Of a stretch of 64,000 bases of DNA, positions 48,831 to 61,439 are shown piece after piece. The DNA is from Cliona cf. orientalis (lineage: Eukaryota; Porifera; Demospongiae; Clionaida; Clionaidae), in assembly GCA_963930775.1 (NCBI GenBank), contig OZ005699.1:6593501-6657500 (forward strand). Reading direction: 5' to 3'. The notes under the pieces are model-generated. The model worked only from the letters and a program-made list of their open reading frames with translations. It did not search any database and had not been told where the DNA came from. The translations under genes and the position numbers were made by a program. Every line of letters begins with the position of its first letter. The stretch's first letter is position 1.

Positions 48831-50270
48831 AATAGCGATGTCCAACCTCCAAATTTTACTGATTTTTCCGCGGATTAGCTTTTAGTGGACCGGAATATCA
48901 ATGTTCGAGTATCAGAAGGTAGCTCTCCACGAGCTCTATCCAACGGTGCTTGTAACGTGTCCGTAGATAAAACCGTTACGTAGCCACGCCCACCTAAACT
49001 TTCCTCATAGAAACTTAATACAAACAAAAACGAAGCTAGCAGCGGTTCCGCGGAACCGATTTGCACGGTTAAGGCGTCAGTAGATAGCTCATTTAGTGAG
49101 CTATCCAGCGCATTTTTTTTCGTGAGTGTACTCCTAGCCAGAGCTGAGATATTTTCGATTTACTGGAGGCCCTTGGAGGTTGGATATCACTACCTTAAAT
49201 TTTACGTATATTATGGTCAGTAGATGAAGTCATGAATGACGCCGGAAGTGTCTGGGTATGAGACCAAGCCCCGCGCCACGATGATGGCAATATTACATCC
49301 CCAGTATAAATTTACTTTTTTGCGGTTATTAGGTAATTATGTTGTAATTATGATGTAACCTATGTCGTCATAGCGCTAAAATTCAGAGCCTTTACAGAAC
49401 ACTTCTGAGACCTGAAAATTCACAGAATCATATATTAACTTACATACATATCCAGCGAATACATTAAAAGCTGAGTGCTACTTTCTCCGACAAGTAATGC
49501 CGGCCGAACTTCTCGCGTTCTCTTGGCTGACGTAATCCTGTGGATAAATAAAGCTAGCCTTGCGCTATTTATAGCATGCGTCATGCCACGACCGATCTGA
49601 AGTTTGGAAGCTGTACTGTGCTGTCGAGTTCATCTCCTTTGATTGAAGCATCGAAACTCGAAGTCGAAAGTTGATCTTAGACTCCATCTCTGCGATTGAG
49701 GCCCCGGCATCGATGTGTGTATTGACGACCTTTACCACATGCACCATTAGAACTATGCAGCCACTGGGGATGTGGTCAAGGGTTCATACTAGTACAAAGT
49801 ACAATGCATGCATATCATCGCATCATATATGTTGTAGCTTAGCAGCTATATTATGATCAGAATAATATTTATAACAATATACCTAAGTTCATCTGTTAAT
49901 AACTTCCTTCCAGGAAGTTGTAGCTTGGATAGGAAGTTGGACCAGGATGATCTAAAGATGATCATAATAATAGCTATGAAAACTCAGCTGTTATAACTTC
50001 CAACGTGATCTGTGAGGATATGACGCTTCTGGTACTGATACCATCAATTGCAAGCTGATTGCTTTGCTTCATGCACTGATTGAACATGTAGACATTAAAG
50101 TGCAATAATAATAATATTATGTCTGTGGACATGGGGATATATTTTATACGAACCACAATTATTAAATATATTCTAAGTAACTCAAAACTATTATTTCATG
50201 TTGTTCCTAGTTAGCCCAGTCTTTCATAAATTCAAATTACATGTAGCGCTACTTAACTACGTAGTCATAT
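48831..50270. other. Outer end of right arm and flank
   Basis: About 49,230-49,292 and 49,897-49,955 match the left arm; the 0.6 kb between is private to this arm. About 50,000-50,045 repeats a piece of the acidic ORF at 50,577-50,625. No other coding signal is convincing. Confidence 0.45.
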
Positions 50271-50276
50271 CTCTAT

Positions 50277-50726
50277 CTACCTAGGTGTGTCCTTCAGAGT
50301 ATTGAGTTTTACTATAATCCTGTGCCACTCGGACAGTGGGATAGTTCCATGCTTGCCAGTTTCACCTTCACTGATTTCATGATCACCATCATGTGCAATA
50401 CGTTGTTCGTTGGACACTGCTTCCTCATCTTCCACCTCGGCTTGGTACTGTGAAATGATATCGGACAGCTTTACTTTAGAAGCTGACAATTTCTTCCCTT
50501 CATCTCCCGGACCCACGTTCAACATCTTCTCGAACAAATCAGCTCGAACGCTTTCGACATGACTCGTTAGCATCTGCCAACGTGATCTGTGAGAATCTGA
50601 TGCTTCTGGTGCTGATGCTCGTTCACCCTCATAGCTTCCTGGATCCTCTTCATATTCTTCATCCTCTTCGGAGGTTTCTTCCTCAAATCCATCTCCCTCT
50701 ATTCTTCTTAATTCTATATTATCCAT
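50277..50726 (-). CDS. Small acidic protein, 149 aa, unknown
   Basis: The ORF starts MDNIELRRIEGDGF and has an N-terminal Glu/Asp run, a Ser/Ala-rich linker, a helical middle (LFEKMLNVG, VKLSDIISQYQAEVE) and a C-terminal HGTIPLSEWHRIIVKLN segment. There is no signal peptide or membrane segment. A possible splice acceptor (CATCAG) lies just upstream, so it could be the last exon of a longer transcript. It does not keep frame with the ABCG gene that ends at 51,041. No family recognised. Confidence 0.5.
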   Translation of the reverse strand: MDNIELRRIEGDGFEEETSEEDEEYEEDPGSYEGERASAPEASDSHRSRWQMLTSHVESVRADLFEKMLNVGPGDEGKKLSASKVKLSDIISQYQAEVEDEEAVSNEQRIAHDGDHEISEGETGKHGTIPLSEWHRIIVKLNTLKDTPR

Positions 50727-51040
50727 TGACCCCTCTCTGCTGCTTGCTTCCTCTGATGTGGGCGAGAATTAGGTATTAGTCACTAAAATACACATGCAGT
50801 CATGTATTATACGTAATACAATGTCATAATATTATTATACAGTATAATAATATAGTATACATGTATAGTATTAGTATACGTACGTGTGTACACGTATATG
50901 TACGTACGTACGTACGTCTTTCATTCAGCTGCCATGCCATCAATATTCATGCATCTATTCCATAGTTATGTATGAAATCAGAACAATGCAGTATAATTAT
51001 TTTAATAGAGTTCTTCTGTATACAGCCTACTACATAATTT

Positions 51041-54000
51041 TTATACCCATGTCATATTCAGGTTGCCCGGCTGGTCCTTTCTGATGATGATTCTTCTTTC
51101 TTGTACATGTACATGCATGTTTAACACCAGTTAATCTACAAATAAATGTTTTTTATCATAATAATTATTATTACACCTAAAGTTATTGTGGAGAATTACT
51201 AGTTATATATACTTACTTTGCTTTGAGTTTGGAGATGAATGTGGCACAATAGGTGGTATGCTTTAGCCAGTTAGTAAAGATGGCTAGAAGCAAGTAGAAG
51301 ACTGTGAAAGCCAGTAAAACCTTCATATGTATGTGTATTGTATAAGGTTCACATAATATAATAATATTGTAGCTGAGAGTCACACAAGGTCAGCGAGAAA
51401 TTTGCACTCACTATGAGGTGAATATAGGGATTGATGCTGTCAAAAAAGAACTGGTTTAGAATGTAAGATCCAGAAGAGATGTAGCACTCAAGCTGGTTGC
51501 CATTGCAGCCAGTTTGGAATTCAGATAGCACAAAGAAAGCTATGGAAGAGAGACCAAAATAATTAGGATTGATGTAGACCATCCAGCGGTACCTGTATAG
51601 TAATTAAAGCAACAGAACGTGAGCTAACTCTGAGTGTCATCTATATGGGAAGTTTTCTTGTAAGACTCACCCCCAATGCAGTACACCAATAGGGATGAAG
51701 AAGCCACTGGTGAATCCAGCAATGGCTGAAATAATAGGAGAGAGACGAAATGCTACCCCTGGGAAGGCACAGATGAGGGCAGTGAGAAGAGCTATCCAAG
51801 TCTGATTCAGGGCAATGTTGACAAGAAGGACTTGAAGGTAAACAAACAAATCATAAGATTCATGGTTCACCAACTATGCATAGGGATAATGTGTGTGCAT
51901 ACATGTGTGTGTGTGTGTGCGTGTGCATGTGTGTGTATATGTGACCGTCCACGAGAAAACCATGCATAATGCGCTGGATATCAATCTGAGATACAGGCCA
52001 AAATAGTTACCTATGGTGATAACTATCGATTTTCACTTTTTGGTATAGATCGATAGAGGAATCATTCCTCTACACAAAAATCTGCTTCGTAGCTTCTAGA
52101 ACGCTATACGTACCGAGTTATGGCTCGAAGAAGTCGGCCGTGTAGCTAACATTGACCGTCCATGATACGGAGCCGTTGCCATAGTTGCAGGTAGGCAAGC
52201 ACGGCAGCTGCACAGAAAAACTCTCCAGCCACTTCTTTCTCCGATTCTGTGTATTAATGATCTTTAGAAACGTTTGTCTTCTTGTTCTTTCCCATCGAAA
52301 CGTTGGCTGCTGCTCTCCTTCGAGCGTTTGGCAGCCAGCTAGCTCATTGACTTTGTGGGCGGGGCCACATATTTACCATAAACGGCGAGTATACGGACTT
52401 CCGCGTGCAACGTACGTAGCCAAGTTCATTGCAATTTTTTGCAATACTCGAGTACGGGCGATCCGGGTATATTTTTGCTCATATCTCCATGACTACACGG
52501 GCTAGAGACTTCAAATTTGCTGGAGCAATAGTTCAAAGGTTGTAGTTGGTAATGGTGGCCTTAACTCAAAAAATTTTTTCAGCGCATTATGCATGGTTTT
52601 CTCGTGGACGGTCACATATATGTGTGCGCACGTGAGTGTATGAATGTGTGGATATGTGAGTGTGCATGTATGGGACCAGGGTATGATGCAATGTAATTAT
52701 TATGAGAAAAAGAGAGAGCTTACCAAAAAGTAGATCACCGTTACTGCTATGACAACAGGAAAAAGAGCAAAAGACACAAATCGTATGAAGCCCTGAATCA
52801 CAATCTCAAATCCAATGTATCCAATACCATCATCTTTTTCTAAGCGATACAGGTCTAATGCTCGTTGGTAGTATAGATACATTGCTGGGAACATGAATAT
52901 ATAGGGCACTTGCTGTTGAGAACACACACATCCCAGAGACAACTAGAAAAGCTTGATTTACTTGTATGTATGTTGTGCCTGACAGAAAAGAGAGTAGGGT
53001 AAAATTACAGCACATAAGTTTCCATCCATGATATTCAGGTCATGACAGCTAACTTTCAGAAGCATAAACAGTAGATTCAGAACTCCCGTACAATTTTTGT
53101 TTCACTTTGTACAGGAAGCAGTATAGGATGTATTAGCTAACTTCTAGCTGCAGGTAATAACGTGCATGCCCAGTGTTTCTACACAGGCTCCCCTAATATG
53201 GAAATGTAAATAAACTAACCAAGAGTAAATCCAAAGATGAGGAACATAATTGGCAGGAAGAGCAGAACCATAATCGTAGCTCTCTTGTCTGCTCTAGCCT
53301 CCAAAACAGCCATCCGAGTAAATGCGGAACTTCGGTTGCCACTGTTGTTAGCTATATTATTCGTACCTCCATCTTCTGTACGTCCATCGGGCAGGTCTGT
53401 TATTACTTGGCTACTGTTTCTCCTTATTCGGAGTAGTATACACTGATAAACCAACTTGCATTTCTGAGGTACTCACCTTGCAAATTTGATGGCTTTCTTA
53501 ACAGACTTTGCCTTGTTTGAATTCTGATAACACTCTACAAATAGGTGACGTATTCTTGGATTGCCTAGCATGTCCATGATCAAATCTGTGAGTGATTGGT
53601 GAAGTTAAGTATTATGATATTCATGTGTGCTATAACTTTTAATCACCTGCTGGATTATGGTCATCTACTAGAGAAAATAGAACTTTCTTATGAAGTAGAT
53701 ATCTATCAGCTAGAGCATTCACAAACACTTCATGATAGGATACCTGCCAGTACGTACATGTACAGTAAATCATAACAAATGTGTAGTACTTATAGTCTAT
53801 TATTATTTTTTTATTACTTTTCCATTAGAGAGTAGGATGAGCTTGCGGAACATGTGGAAGATCTCCAGACGAGGCTGGTGGATGGTGAGGATCACTGTGC
53901 GGTTGGATGCAGCCAGCTTGTCCAGCTGTTTCAACAGCTTTAATGATGCAGTAGCATCAAGACCTATATTATTATGTAGTATTATTATATACCTATCTTT

Positions 54001-57000
54001 CACATAATTATGTAGCTATTCCTTATTGTAGAATTATTAATTCACCAGAGGTTGGCTCATCAAGGAAGATGACGCTTGGAAGGTTTAGTAACTGGAGGGC
54101 AATAACCAAACGTTTCTTCTGACCACCACTTATGGCTAGCCCGGTAGCTCCACCCACTTTTTTCGTAGCAATCTTTAGCAGACCAGTCTGTGTGTGTGTA
54201 AATTAAGTATTATTACAACAAGATACAGTATCTACTATACAGGCACATACCATTTGCATAACCTGTTCCACTCTTTTAAATTTCTTATCAAGATTGAAGC
54301 TTTCAGGTAGTTTCAACTGAGCGGCCAGAGTGAGGTTTTCTCTCACTGTCAGCTCCTCATAGTAGGGTGTGGCCAACTGGAGGACATAGCCAGTGTTAGA
54401 ATTGTACCATTCAAGATTATTATCATCAAGTAATTTTCCATTGATATAGATCTTTCCCTGCAGGTAAGATTGTCAGAGTGTGGTTAACGCGCTATATTAC
54501 TGAACCTTTCCCAACAACGTTGTATGCACTGGACCAAAACTAAGATTTCCTTATGTCGTGCATGCTTTACCAAAACATGAGCTTTCCTGCACCTGTTTGT
54601 CAGAGGATAGGACAGAATTTTTGTAAAATAAATAAACATTATGTAGAAATTAAAATTTTGCCCTATCCTACATATTTCCTATATTATATGCATGAAATTC
54701 ATATTTTCATTTAGTGATGTTCATCTAAACTTAACCTTAAATCCAGACTTTCTACGTCCAGCCAAAAAGTCAAGTGTTGTCTTGCCACCACCTGATGGTC
54801 CCATTATGCCAACCAAGTCTCCAGGTTTGAAGTGCACTGAAACTTTATCGAGAATAACATGTTCACCTTGTCTTTCCTGTCCCAGATCCTGTATCTATAA
54901 TAGCATAATATTATATGCATGCAATGCCATGTAGACATCAAGTACTCAGCTCAGCCTACTAGAGAATTTAATATCACCGCCCCGTTGTTCCTGTGTTCTC
55001 AGAGGTTTTTGTTGGGGGAGGGGGGGTGGGGTTGAGGCGAATTCCATTATGTATTAGCTACCACATAAATACACTAACTTCAATTTCTGCAAATTTGAAG
55101 TATGATAGCTATAGTACAGCATAATTAAGCTGAGATCTCAAAATCACACTCTAGTCACTGGTGCATGGTGGCATGGTCAGTACTATAACATCATACATCA
55201 ATGGTGGTGCATGGTTGTTTCTATATGTACATTATGGATGCAGAGTATGCAAACCTAGTATACCTAGGATTTGGCAGCCACGCATTATGTCAGGCCCCAT
55301 TAACTTCATAAAACTCCCTGTATACCTGTCCGAAGGCTTCTCCCATTAGGTAAATGAATTGAACTGATGCCCGGCATGCATGCACCTGTATACTATATAG
55401 CTATATTATACTGTACACCACTCCCTATAGAGTAGAGCAGATCCCCAATCAATTTTCAAGCAAACTTATGTTACAGTAACAGTAGTGGTGACCTGTGGCA
55501 ATAGAAGTTGTTCTTCTGAAGTTAAATGTAGCGTGACAAAATCTGTCTCTTCTTCTGTCTCATCCTTGAAAGCTTTCCCTTCAGTGGGCTCAACTGAGTA
55601 GCTGAGGTCAAGGCATGATACAGATATCGTCTGTGGACATGCATGTGTATTATGTGTGTGTGCATGCTTGTAAGTGTGGTTGTGCACATCACATCTGTTA
55701 CAGTAGTCTATAGCTATCATAGGTATAAACGTGATTAGTGCCTCACACAAACTAATATCTTGAACTGAACTAAACTAGCTATTATTAATATCGACACACC
55801 GACAAACTGACTCAGTATAACAGCGCTGAAATACTAGCTGTATGCTATAGTTTTATGTTGTATAGTTAATATCGTAAAGACTGTGTGATAAATAAATATA
55901 ACTGATTGATCTTTGTTGACTTGTCTCATGAGCTCGTGACATTTCCTGGTGTATCCTGGCCTGCTAACTACATGTTTCTCAGCGATCTCGTTCCTTCTGT
56001 CTATGACTGTGAAGTCATGGAGGTCAGCTCTTTTTGATGTTCAGCAAATCTACTATGCAGAGCTAGCAGGCTGAAAACAAGACCATATCATGGACGTGGC
56101 TTGCGCATGCACAGTATAGCTACTGGTATATATGTAGTTTCTTAGTGATTATGTATATGTAATATCTATGGAGTAGATTCAACTAATGTATGACCATTAA
56201 TTTTATTCACCTTCTTTGTAGAAAAATCAGTGCTGCTCTCATCACATGACTGAGATGATTCAAGAAGACTTTTCTGTTTTTTCTCTAACCAATGGCGCCA
56301 GAAGAAAAACAGAACCTTAATGATCACACACAAAACCGTAAAGCTAGTGATCAGGGCAGCAATGAAGATCTTGATCCCAGTGTGCCAGTTGTTGGATGTG
56401 AGCTCAGTTAATTGGAGCTTATCAGGACACTGAGAATTGCAGAGGATACCTTGTTGAGCGTGTATGTAGGTATCATGTACAAATTGCAGTATTAAAACTC
56501 AATTAGACACAGATATTAGGAAACGCATGTACTGTTACAGTAGTATCCCGGATAAGTGTCTACTCCTGGGAAAGCGCCCAGGAGCTGCTTTGCAGGGGTG
56601 CATGAATGACATCTATGGTATTTATTATTTTGAATTTCTACTCAAAAAACAGAACAGTGGTTAACATGATTAGCTGGAGATAGCTAAAACTAGCATGTAA
56701 CCTATGGAGGAAGTACAAGTAAGTATGAGTTAAAAATTAAAATGCTGACTGAGGCCCGATTTAAACGAATTGAGAGAGAGAGATGACAGAAGTGATGAAG
56801 GAAGAGAGTTCCAGAGAGCAATGGTTTTTGGGAAGAAAGAATGATAAATCTGGTTGATTCTAGCCTGGATGTTGACTAACTGCAGGGATTGGTGTGCCCG
56901 TTTACATAAACAATGTCAGGAAAGTCACATAAATTGTTTACAATTTTGAATAGTTTTTTTTAAGTATGCAAGCGTCCATGCATGTGGGCAAAATTATGAG

Positions 57001-60000
57001 CTATGAAAAAGCGCTCACTGTATGATGCATGCTTACCCAGGAGACTAGCATAATATTGACTATACACATGCAAGGAATGGCACAATGTACACATTACCCT
57101 ATGCAGTGCATCATACCTTGGCAGAGATCAGTGTATCCAACAGAACTAGAACTATTGAGACCCATCCATGAGGTGAGGGCATCAAAGATGGTAGCTGGAT
57201 TCCTTGAGTGATCAGCAGCAAGAGAGAGTGTGGTCCAGCGGCCAGAAGAGATGGAGTGTCTGTGTACACATCATATTATTCAGGTATAGCTAGATCATTA
57301 TTATCATTTATCCTACCTGAAGGAAGTTGTGTCCCTTGTGAATTCAAAAGAGTCAGAACCAAAGACACTTTGACCATCAGCTCCCCATAGTGTGGATGTT
57401 GCCAGGTAGATATGTTGGAAACACTGGGTCACATAGTAGCTCAAAAATGATACCTGAATTTATATAGTGCACATGATGCAAACAAGTTCTCTCAATAATA
57501 AATTAAATAATATTATGGGTATAGATTGCCATACTGATGTACATGCACAACTCATTAATATAATATACACATACATTGCACCAGGCTCAGGCAGGCATCA
57601 TGCACATAGCACTCTTATACATACACACACACTTACATACCTGGGTGGTGATTGTGTCCAGTGTGCTGTTCATTGTTCCTCCGTACTCTCCGATGACCCT
57701 CAAAAAGTCCAGCACAATACCACCATTACCATCACCAGTGTTGGATGTCTCTTGCACTGACTCTAAATTGGCTACACTTTCCAGTCCCGGAGTCATAAGG
57801 TAAATATCATAGATACTAAATAGAGCAAATGTTGGGGTGTCCTCAGGGTAATACTGCAACTCTCCATCACTATTTCGTTGTGTCATGATACAGTGAGCTG
57901 AAATGCAACAAGGATATCCAAGACGCTCTGTATCACTGCAAGCAGTGTTTGACTTCAAAACATCAAGCAGACGTTCATTGTTGCTTGTGGAAGAACTAGA
58001 TTTTGTTACTCCATTAAAGATGGCCTCAATGCCATCCTGAAAATCAATAAACCAGGCTAAATCAAATAAAACTTTCAGTTCAGTGCTAGAGTTTAGTATT
58101 TCATGGGTCCACTTGGCATGGTTGACGGCCCCTAGACCTCCTGCACTAGAGCCAGCTAGAATAACCCTGTCCGCGTTCATCATGTCATAATCAGCTAAGA
58201 GCTGTCGGATGATGCTCTGAAAGATAATCTTACCACGAAAGGTAAACTGGAGATTCTCACTGTTTGGGTTGAAATTAAAACAACCATTCTGCATGGTTGG
58301 CTGATGTTGTGTAGTTGAAACAGTCACACTGGGAATCACTCCTCCCATGGCCAACAGCTTCTGTGTTAGTGATATCTCCTCTCCCAGCCAAACATCACTA
58401 CTGCAGTAAGGTATGACTACATGGTTATAGCTGTGAAACAGACGGTTCTTTATTGGATCCATGTCCAAATTATCTCTTCCTTCAATGGAGGAATTCAGTC
58501 CATTCGGAAAGAACTCGGGTACACTTTCAAAACACTTCATTGATGTCATGAGAGGTGATATGAGCTGGATCTCTGTCACTCAGAACAGTTTCATTCCAAG
58601 CTCTGGATGGATCAAATGATCCATATGGAACCACCTCAGGAATTCCGTCATCGTTGACTTCCTCACGGATCTATACAAATCGAGGATGACATGCTCATCA
58701 GTGGCGTCGCCAGGGGGGTGCATGTGGGTTCATTTGCACCCAATCCATGCGCCAGTGCACCCATCCTATGCATAATGTAGTTTTAATACCTACATGTATA
58801 GCCTATCACAGTATGCATATTTCACTACACTGTCACAACTAGTAATGTAACGTGTTATGTATTATAACAAGACTATCTACATGGAAAACTTAATTGATAC
58901 CTAATAGTGCTACATTCATACTCAATTCCGCTATAATAGATATAGCTAGCTTTATGAATTTGCCTGTTTAGTGATTTTCAATGACATGATACCTAATAGT
59001 GCTACATTCATACTCAATTCCGCTATAGCTAGCTTTATGCATTTGCCTGTTTATAGTGATTTTCAATAACTTGCACCCAGTTAAACAGCTACCTAGAGAC
59101 GCCATTGATGCTCATGTTTTGTTATTGAAGTGGGTGAGGCCACCATGAAACTACCAAGCGATCCTAGCGAGAGAGGGTCTAGCTCGCTAGAAGCTGACAG
59201 ACTCATGTATGGCTGGCACTGCAGTCCTTGAAGCCATACCGAATCGTGCTAGTGGCTAGTGTGAACACTGATGATTAACTAAGTGGTGATTACACGCACC
59301 ATATCCAGTAATAGTGGGCTTGCCTGGGAATGAATAAGGGACATTGGGTATGTGTAATGGCCTGGCACCATATTAGCACAGCTATAAGTGCACAAACATG
59401 GCATAAGTTTGACATAATTATTATGAGCTATATTTGAATGAACTCTAACTTGCAGTACCTATAAACTGGCCAATAGCTATTGCCACATAGTAGCTGCATG
59501 TGTGCATGGGGATTTTACTATAGGGCCCAATTACAGGGGCTGATCCAGGGGGGGTGGATAGGGTGGCTAGCCACCCCCCTTCACCAGTTCTTTTATGTAA
59601 CGTAGTATAGGAAGATGTCCATCATTGTTAACCAGCCACCCCCTTTGCACCAGTATGGTTTACTATGGGTAGCCACCCCGTCAGCCACCTTCCATGCAAA
59701 TTTTCTGGATCAGCACCTGAATTATTATAGCATAATAAATGGTATGAGTGCCTATTAGCTAGCTATGAACTTGTCATTAGTCACACTGTCAGGTAGCACT
59801 CACCGTTGGTCTAGTACGCATTAAGATGGTGGAGATGCCCAATTTCAAGCTAGGGCTTCAACTTGAGCCCCAGGGGTATGGCCTCACATGACTGTCTATA
59901 ACATTCATTACGTGTTAAAATTAATGAGGAAAACATGCTCAGAATTCATGCACATTGAAAACAAGGAAAGAAGTCTTCTCCACATGAATCATGTCAAAGT

Positions 60001-60720
60001 CTACCATAGAGGTATATACGTTATGAGAATTCATAAATGCTACGTTAGATTGGATCATACGTTGTATTCGATTAACTATGGCATAATATTATTATTATAA
60101 TGACATTGTAGTACTTCTGGAAAGAGGAAAAGATAACTATGCTCTGGTAAACTATTCACTCTATACATGTGAGAGGCCACATCACGGTCCTCAGCATACT
60201 TTGCCACTTGTAGACTATGCAAACCCATGCATGCTAGAAATATTTTGGTAACCTTATTGTTGACCCGTTAACATGCCAATGACCCTCCGGTTCCCTCGAT
60301 AACGTGAGGAGTAATTCCTGCTCCTATGGTGATGGATACCAATGAATGAATGGAAAAATCTGTCATCAATGCAATGTGTACAACCATAGTAGATAAAAAA
60401 AAAACTTGTGTCACCAATAAGAATCCTACCTTTCTGACAAAGAAACGTCTGTTACAGCTCTCTGTGCTGTAGCAGAGTCCTCCGCTCTCCAGAAACACCA
60501 CCCAATTCTTAGAGGATGGATTTTGTCGTATGAAGAATCCTGCTTGAGTGAAGTCATTACAGAGGGCTGTGGAATTCGAAGCAGATGCCCACACCATGTT
60601 ACTACTGACAGATGTTGTAGTGTTTTGAGCTTGGGTGACTGGCAGCCATGGAGGACATACAATGACCACCGCGACAATCAACAGCAACCATGTTGCTGCT
60701 TGTACTCTCTGAGCTTTCAT
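51041..60720 (-). CDS. Pectinacetylesterase/Notum-like ectodomain fused to ABCG half-transporter
   Basis: Nineteen exons: 60720-60430, 58670-57641, 57453-57317, 57259-57117, 56449-56211, 55630-55493, 54894-54736, 54457-54251, 54187-54046, 53963-53818, 53743-53647, 53585-53477, 53422-53220, 52978-52962, 52912-52724, 51873-51671, 51592-51412, 51320-51217, 51080-51041. All phases fit except one extra base in exon 2, giving about 1257 aa. Residues 1-31 are a signal peptide. About 35-590 form a serine hydrolase ectodomain ([24 protein letters not shown], nucleophile in GSSAGG about Ser272, YDIY about Asp385, CFQH about His454). One membrane helix follows ([19 protein letters not shown]). The cytosolic ATPase has Walker [10 protein letters not shown], signature SGGQKKR, Walker [11 protein letters not shown] and H-loop TIHQPR. 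The ABC2-type membrane domain is C-terminal. Half-transporters of this type dimerise. Introns carry at least three transposons. Confidence 0.85.
51936..52620. mobile_element. 685-bp TIR element in ABCG intron, copy A
   Basis: Perfect 41-bp terminal inverted repeats begin tatatgtgaccgtccacgag. The interior contains gaggaatcattcctc and agctaacattgaccgtcc. A second, inverted and diverged copy lies at about 62,998-63,675. It sits in the intron between exons 15 and 16. Ends in TATA hint at a TA-type target. Confidence 0.9.
58699..59107. mobile_element. hAT-like MITE of 409 bp in first ABCG intron
   Basis: Ends cagtggcgtcgccagg and cctagagacgccattg are imperfect inverted repeats. Flanks atgctcat (58,691-58,698 and 59,108-59,115) are a perfect 8-bp target duplication, the hAT signature. 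The interior has a direct duplication of about 90 bp (acctaatagtgctacattc unit). Confidence 0.92.
59534..59719. mobile_element. 186-bp MITE with 5-bp target duplication, copy B
   Basis: Same element as 42,324-42,512, same orientation, flanked by aatta on both sides (59,529-59,533 and 59,720-59,724). It also lies in the first intron of the esterase-ABCG gene. Confidence 0.92.
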
Positions 60721-61004
60721 TGGTGCCTGGTAGCTAGCTATATTTAATATCTTACATTGAACTTAATTGGAGTTGACAGCGCCAAATCCTAGCAGCTACC
60801 ATATAAGCAGCTACACAGGCACTAGCAAGCGAGCACGGTAACGCTATCTCTAGCTCTGCCCCGCACAAACCCCAAACGTAACTCGGAAACCACGCCCACT
60901 CCACCTCCCACGGACTTCGGCGTAATCATACAAGCTGAGCTATAAACTCCTTTAAAGTATCACCACTACCACGAGCAGAAATCATAATGGTGTTACTGTA
61001 ACAA
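60721..61004. promoter_or_regulatory. Presumed promoter region of esterase-ABCG gene
   Basis: This is the upstream sequence of the minus-strand ATG at 60,720. It includes a CpG-containing cacgcccactccacctccc stretch at about 60,892. No clear TATA box. Confidence 0.35.
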
Positions 61005-61116
61005 TAGTCTCGTGAACCAGACCACTCCCTCTGCAGCGCTGGATGATTGCATCTCCGCGTGCTGGTGATGCAATACATCCAGCGCTGTGGAGGGAGTGGT
61101 CTGGTTCACGAGACTA
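61005..61116. mobile_element. 112-bp foldback element
   Basis: Arms of about 50 bp (begin tagtctcgtgaaccagacc) are near-perfect inverse complements around a short centre. The word ggtgttac occurs close to the left end and directly after the right end, a possible 8-bp target duplication. Confidence 0.8.
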
Positions 61117-61439
61117 GGTGTTACATAAGGCCACACAAACTAAATTCCCAGTCACCCAGTTTTGCGTGTTTACGTAAAAGTAGGATAATTGCCATGATTC
61201 TTCCTCATATTTGCTACAATACTAGCTATTTCAAATTGTACAGATAGTAGCAGCCACAAAAATTCCATTCATTACATATGGAAATGGTCGAGAAACTTGT
61301 CTATCAACATATGCATTAAGGTACCATTAAATTGCGTGGGCGTGAGGTGGGGAATATGACACCTAAACCACATCAAAGTCATAAGTGAGGTGCATGCTGT
61401 GTAACCACGCCCTTTTAATTGCCCAGGTCTCAGGGGTGT

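Larger units (their letters stand above)
39100..49960 (-). repeat. Right arm of the large inverted duplication
   Basis: It is the reverse-complement counterpart of 5765-13,690. It is longer because of private insertions: about 42,324-42,512 (MITE), about 42,833-43,292 (TIR element), about 44,340-45,130, and about 49,293-49,895. The inner boundary is blurred by minisatellite expansion. Confidence 0.85.

Noticed and set aside
52860-53015. ABCG gene as a pseudogene because of a frame change near the second membrane helix
   Set aside because: A 49-nt GT..AG intron with a 17-nt exon restores phase through to the stop codon, so decay is not required.
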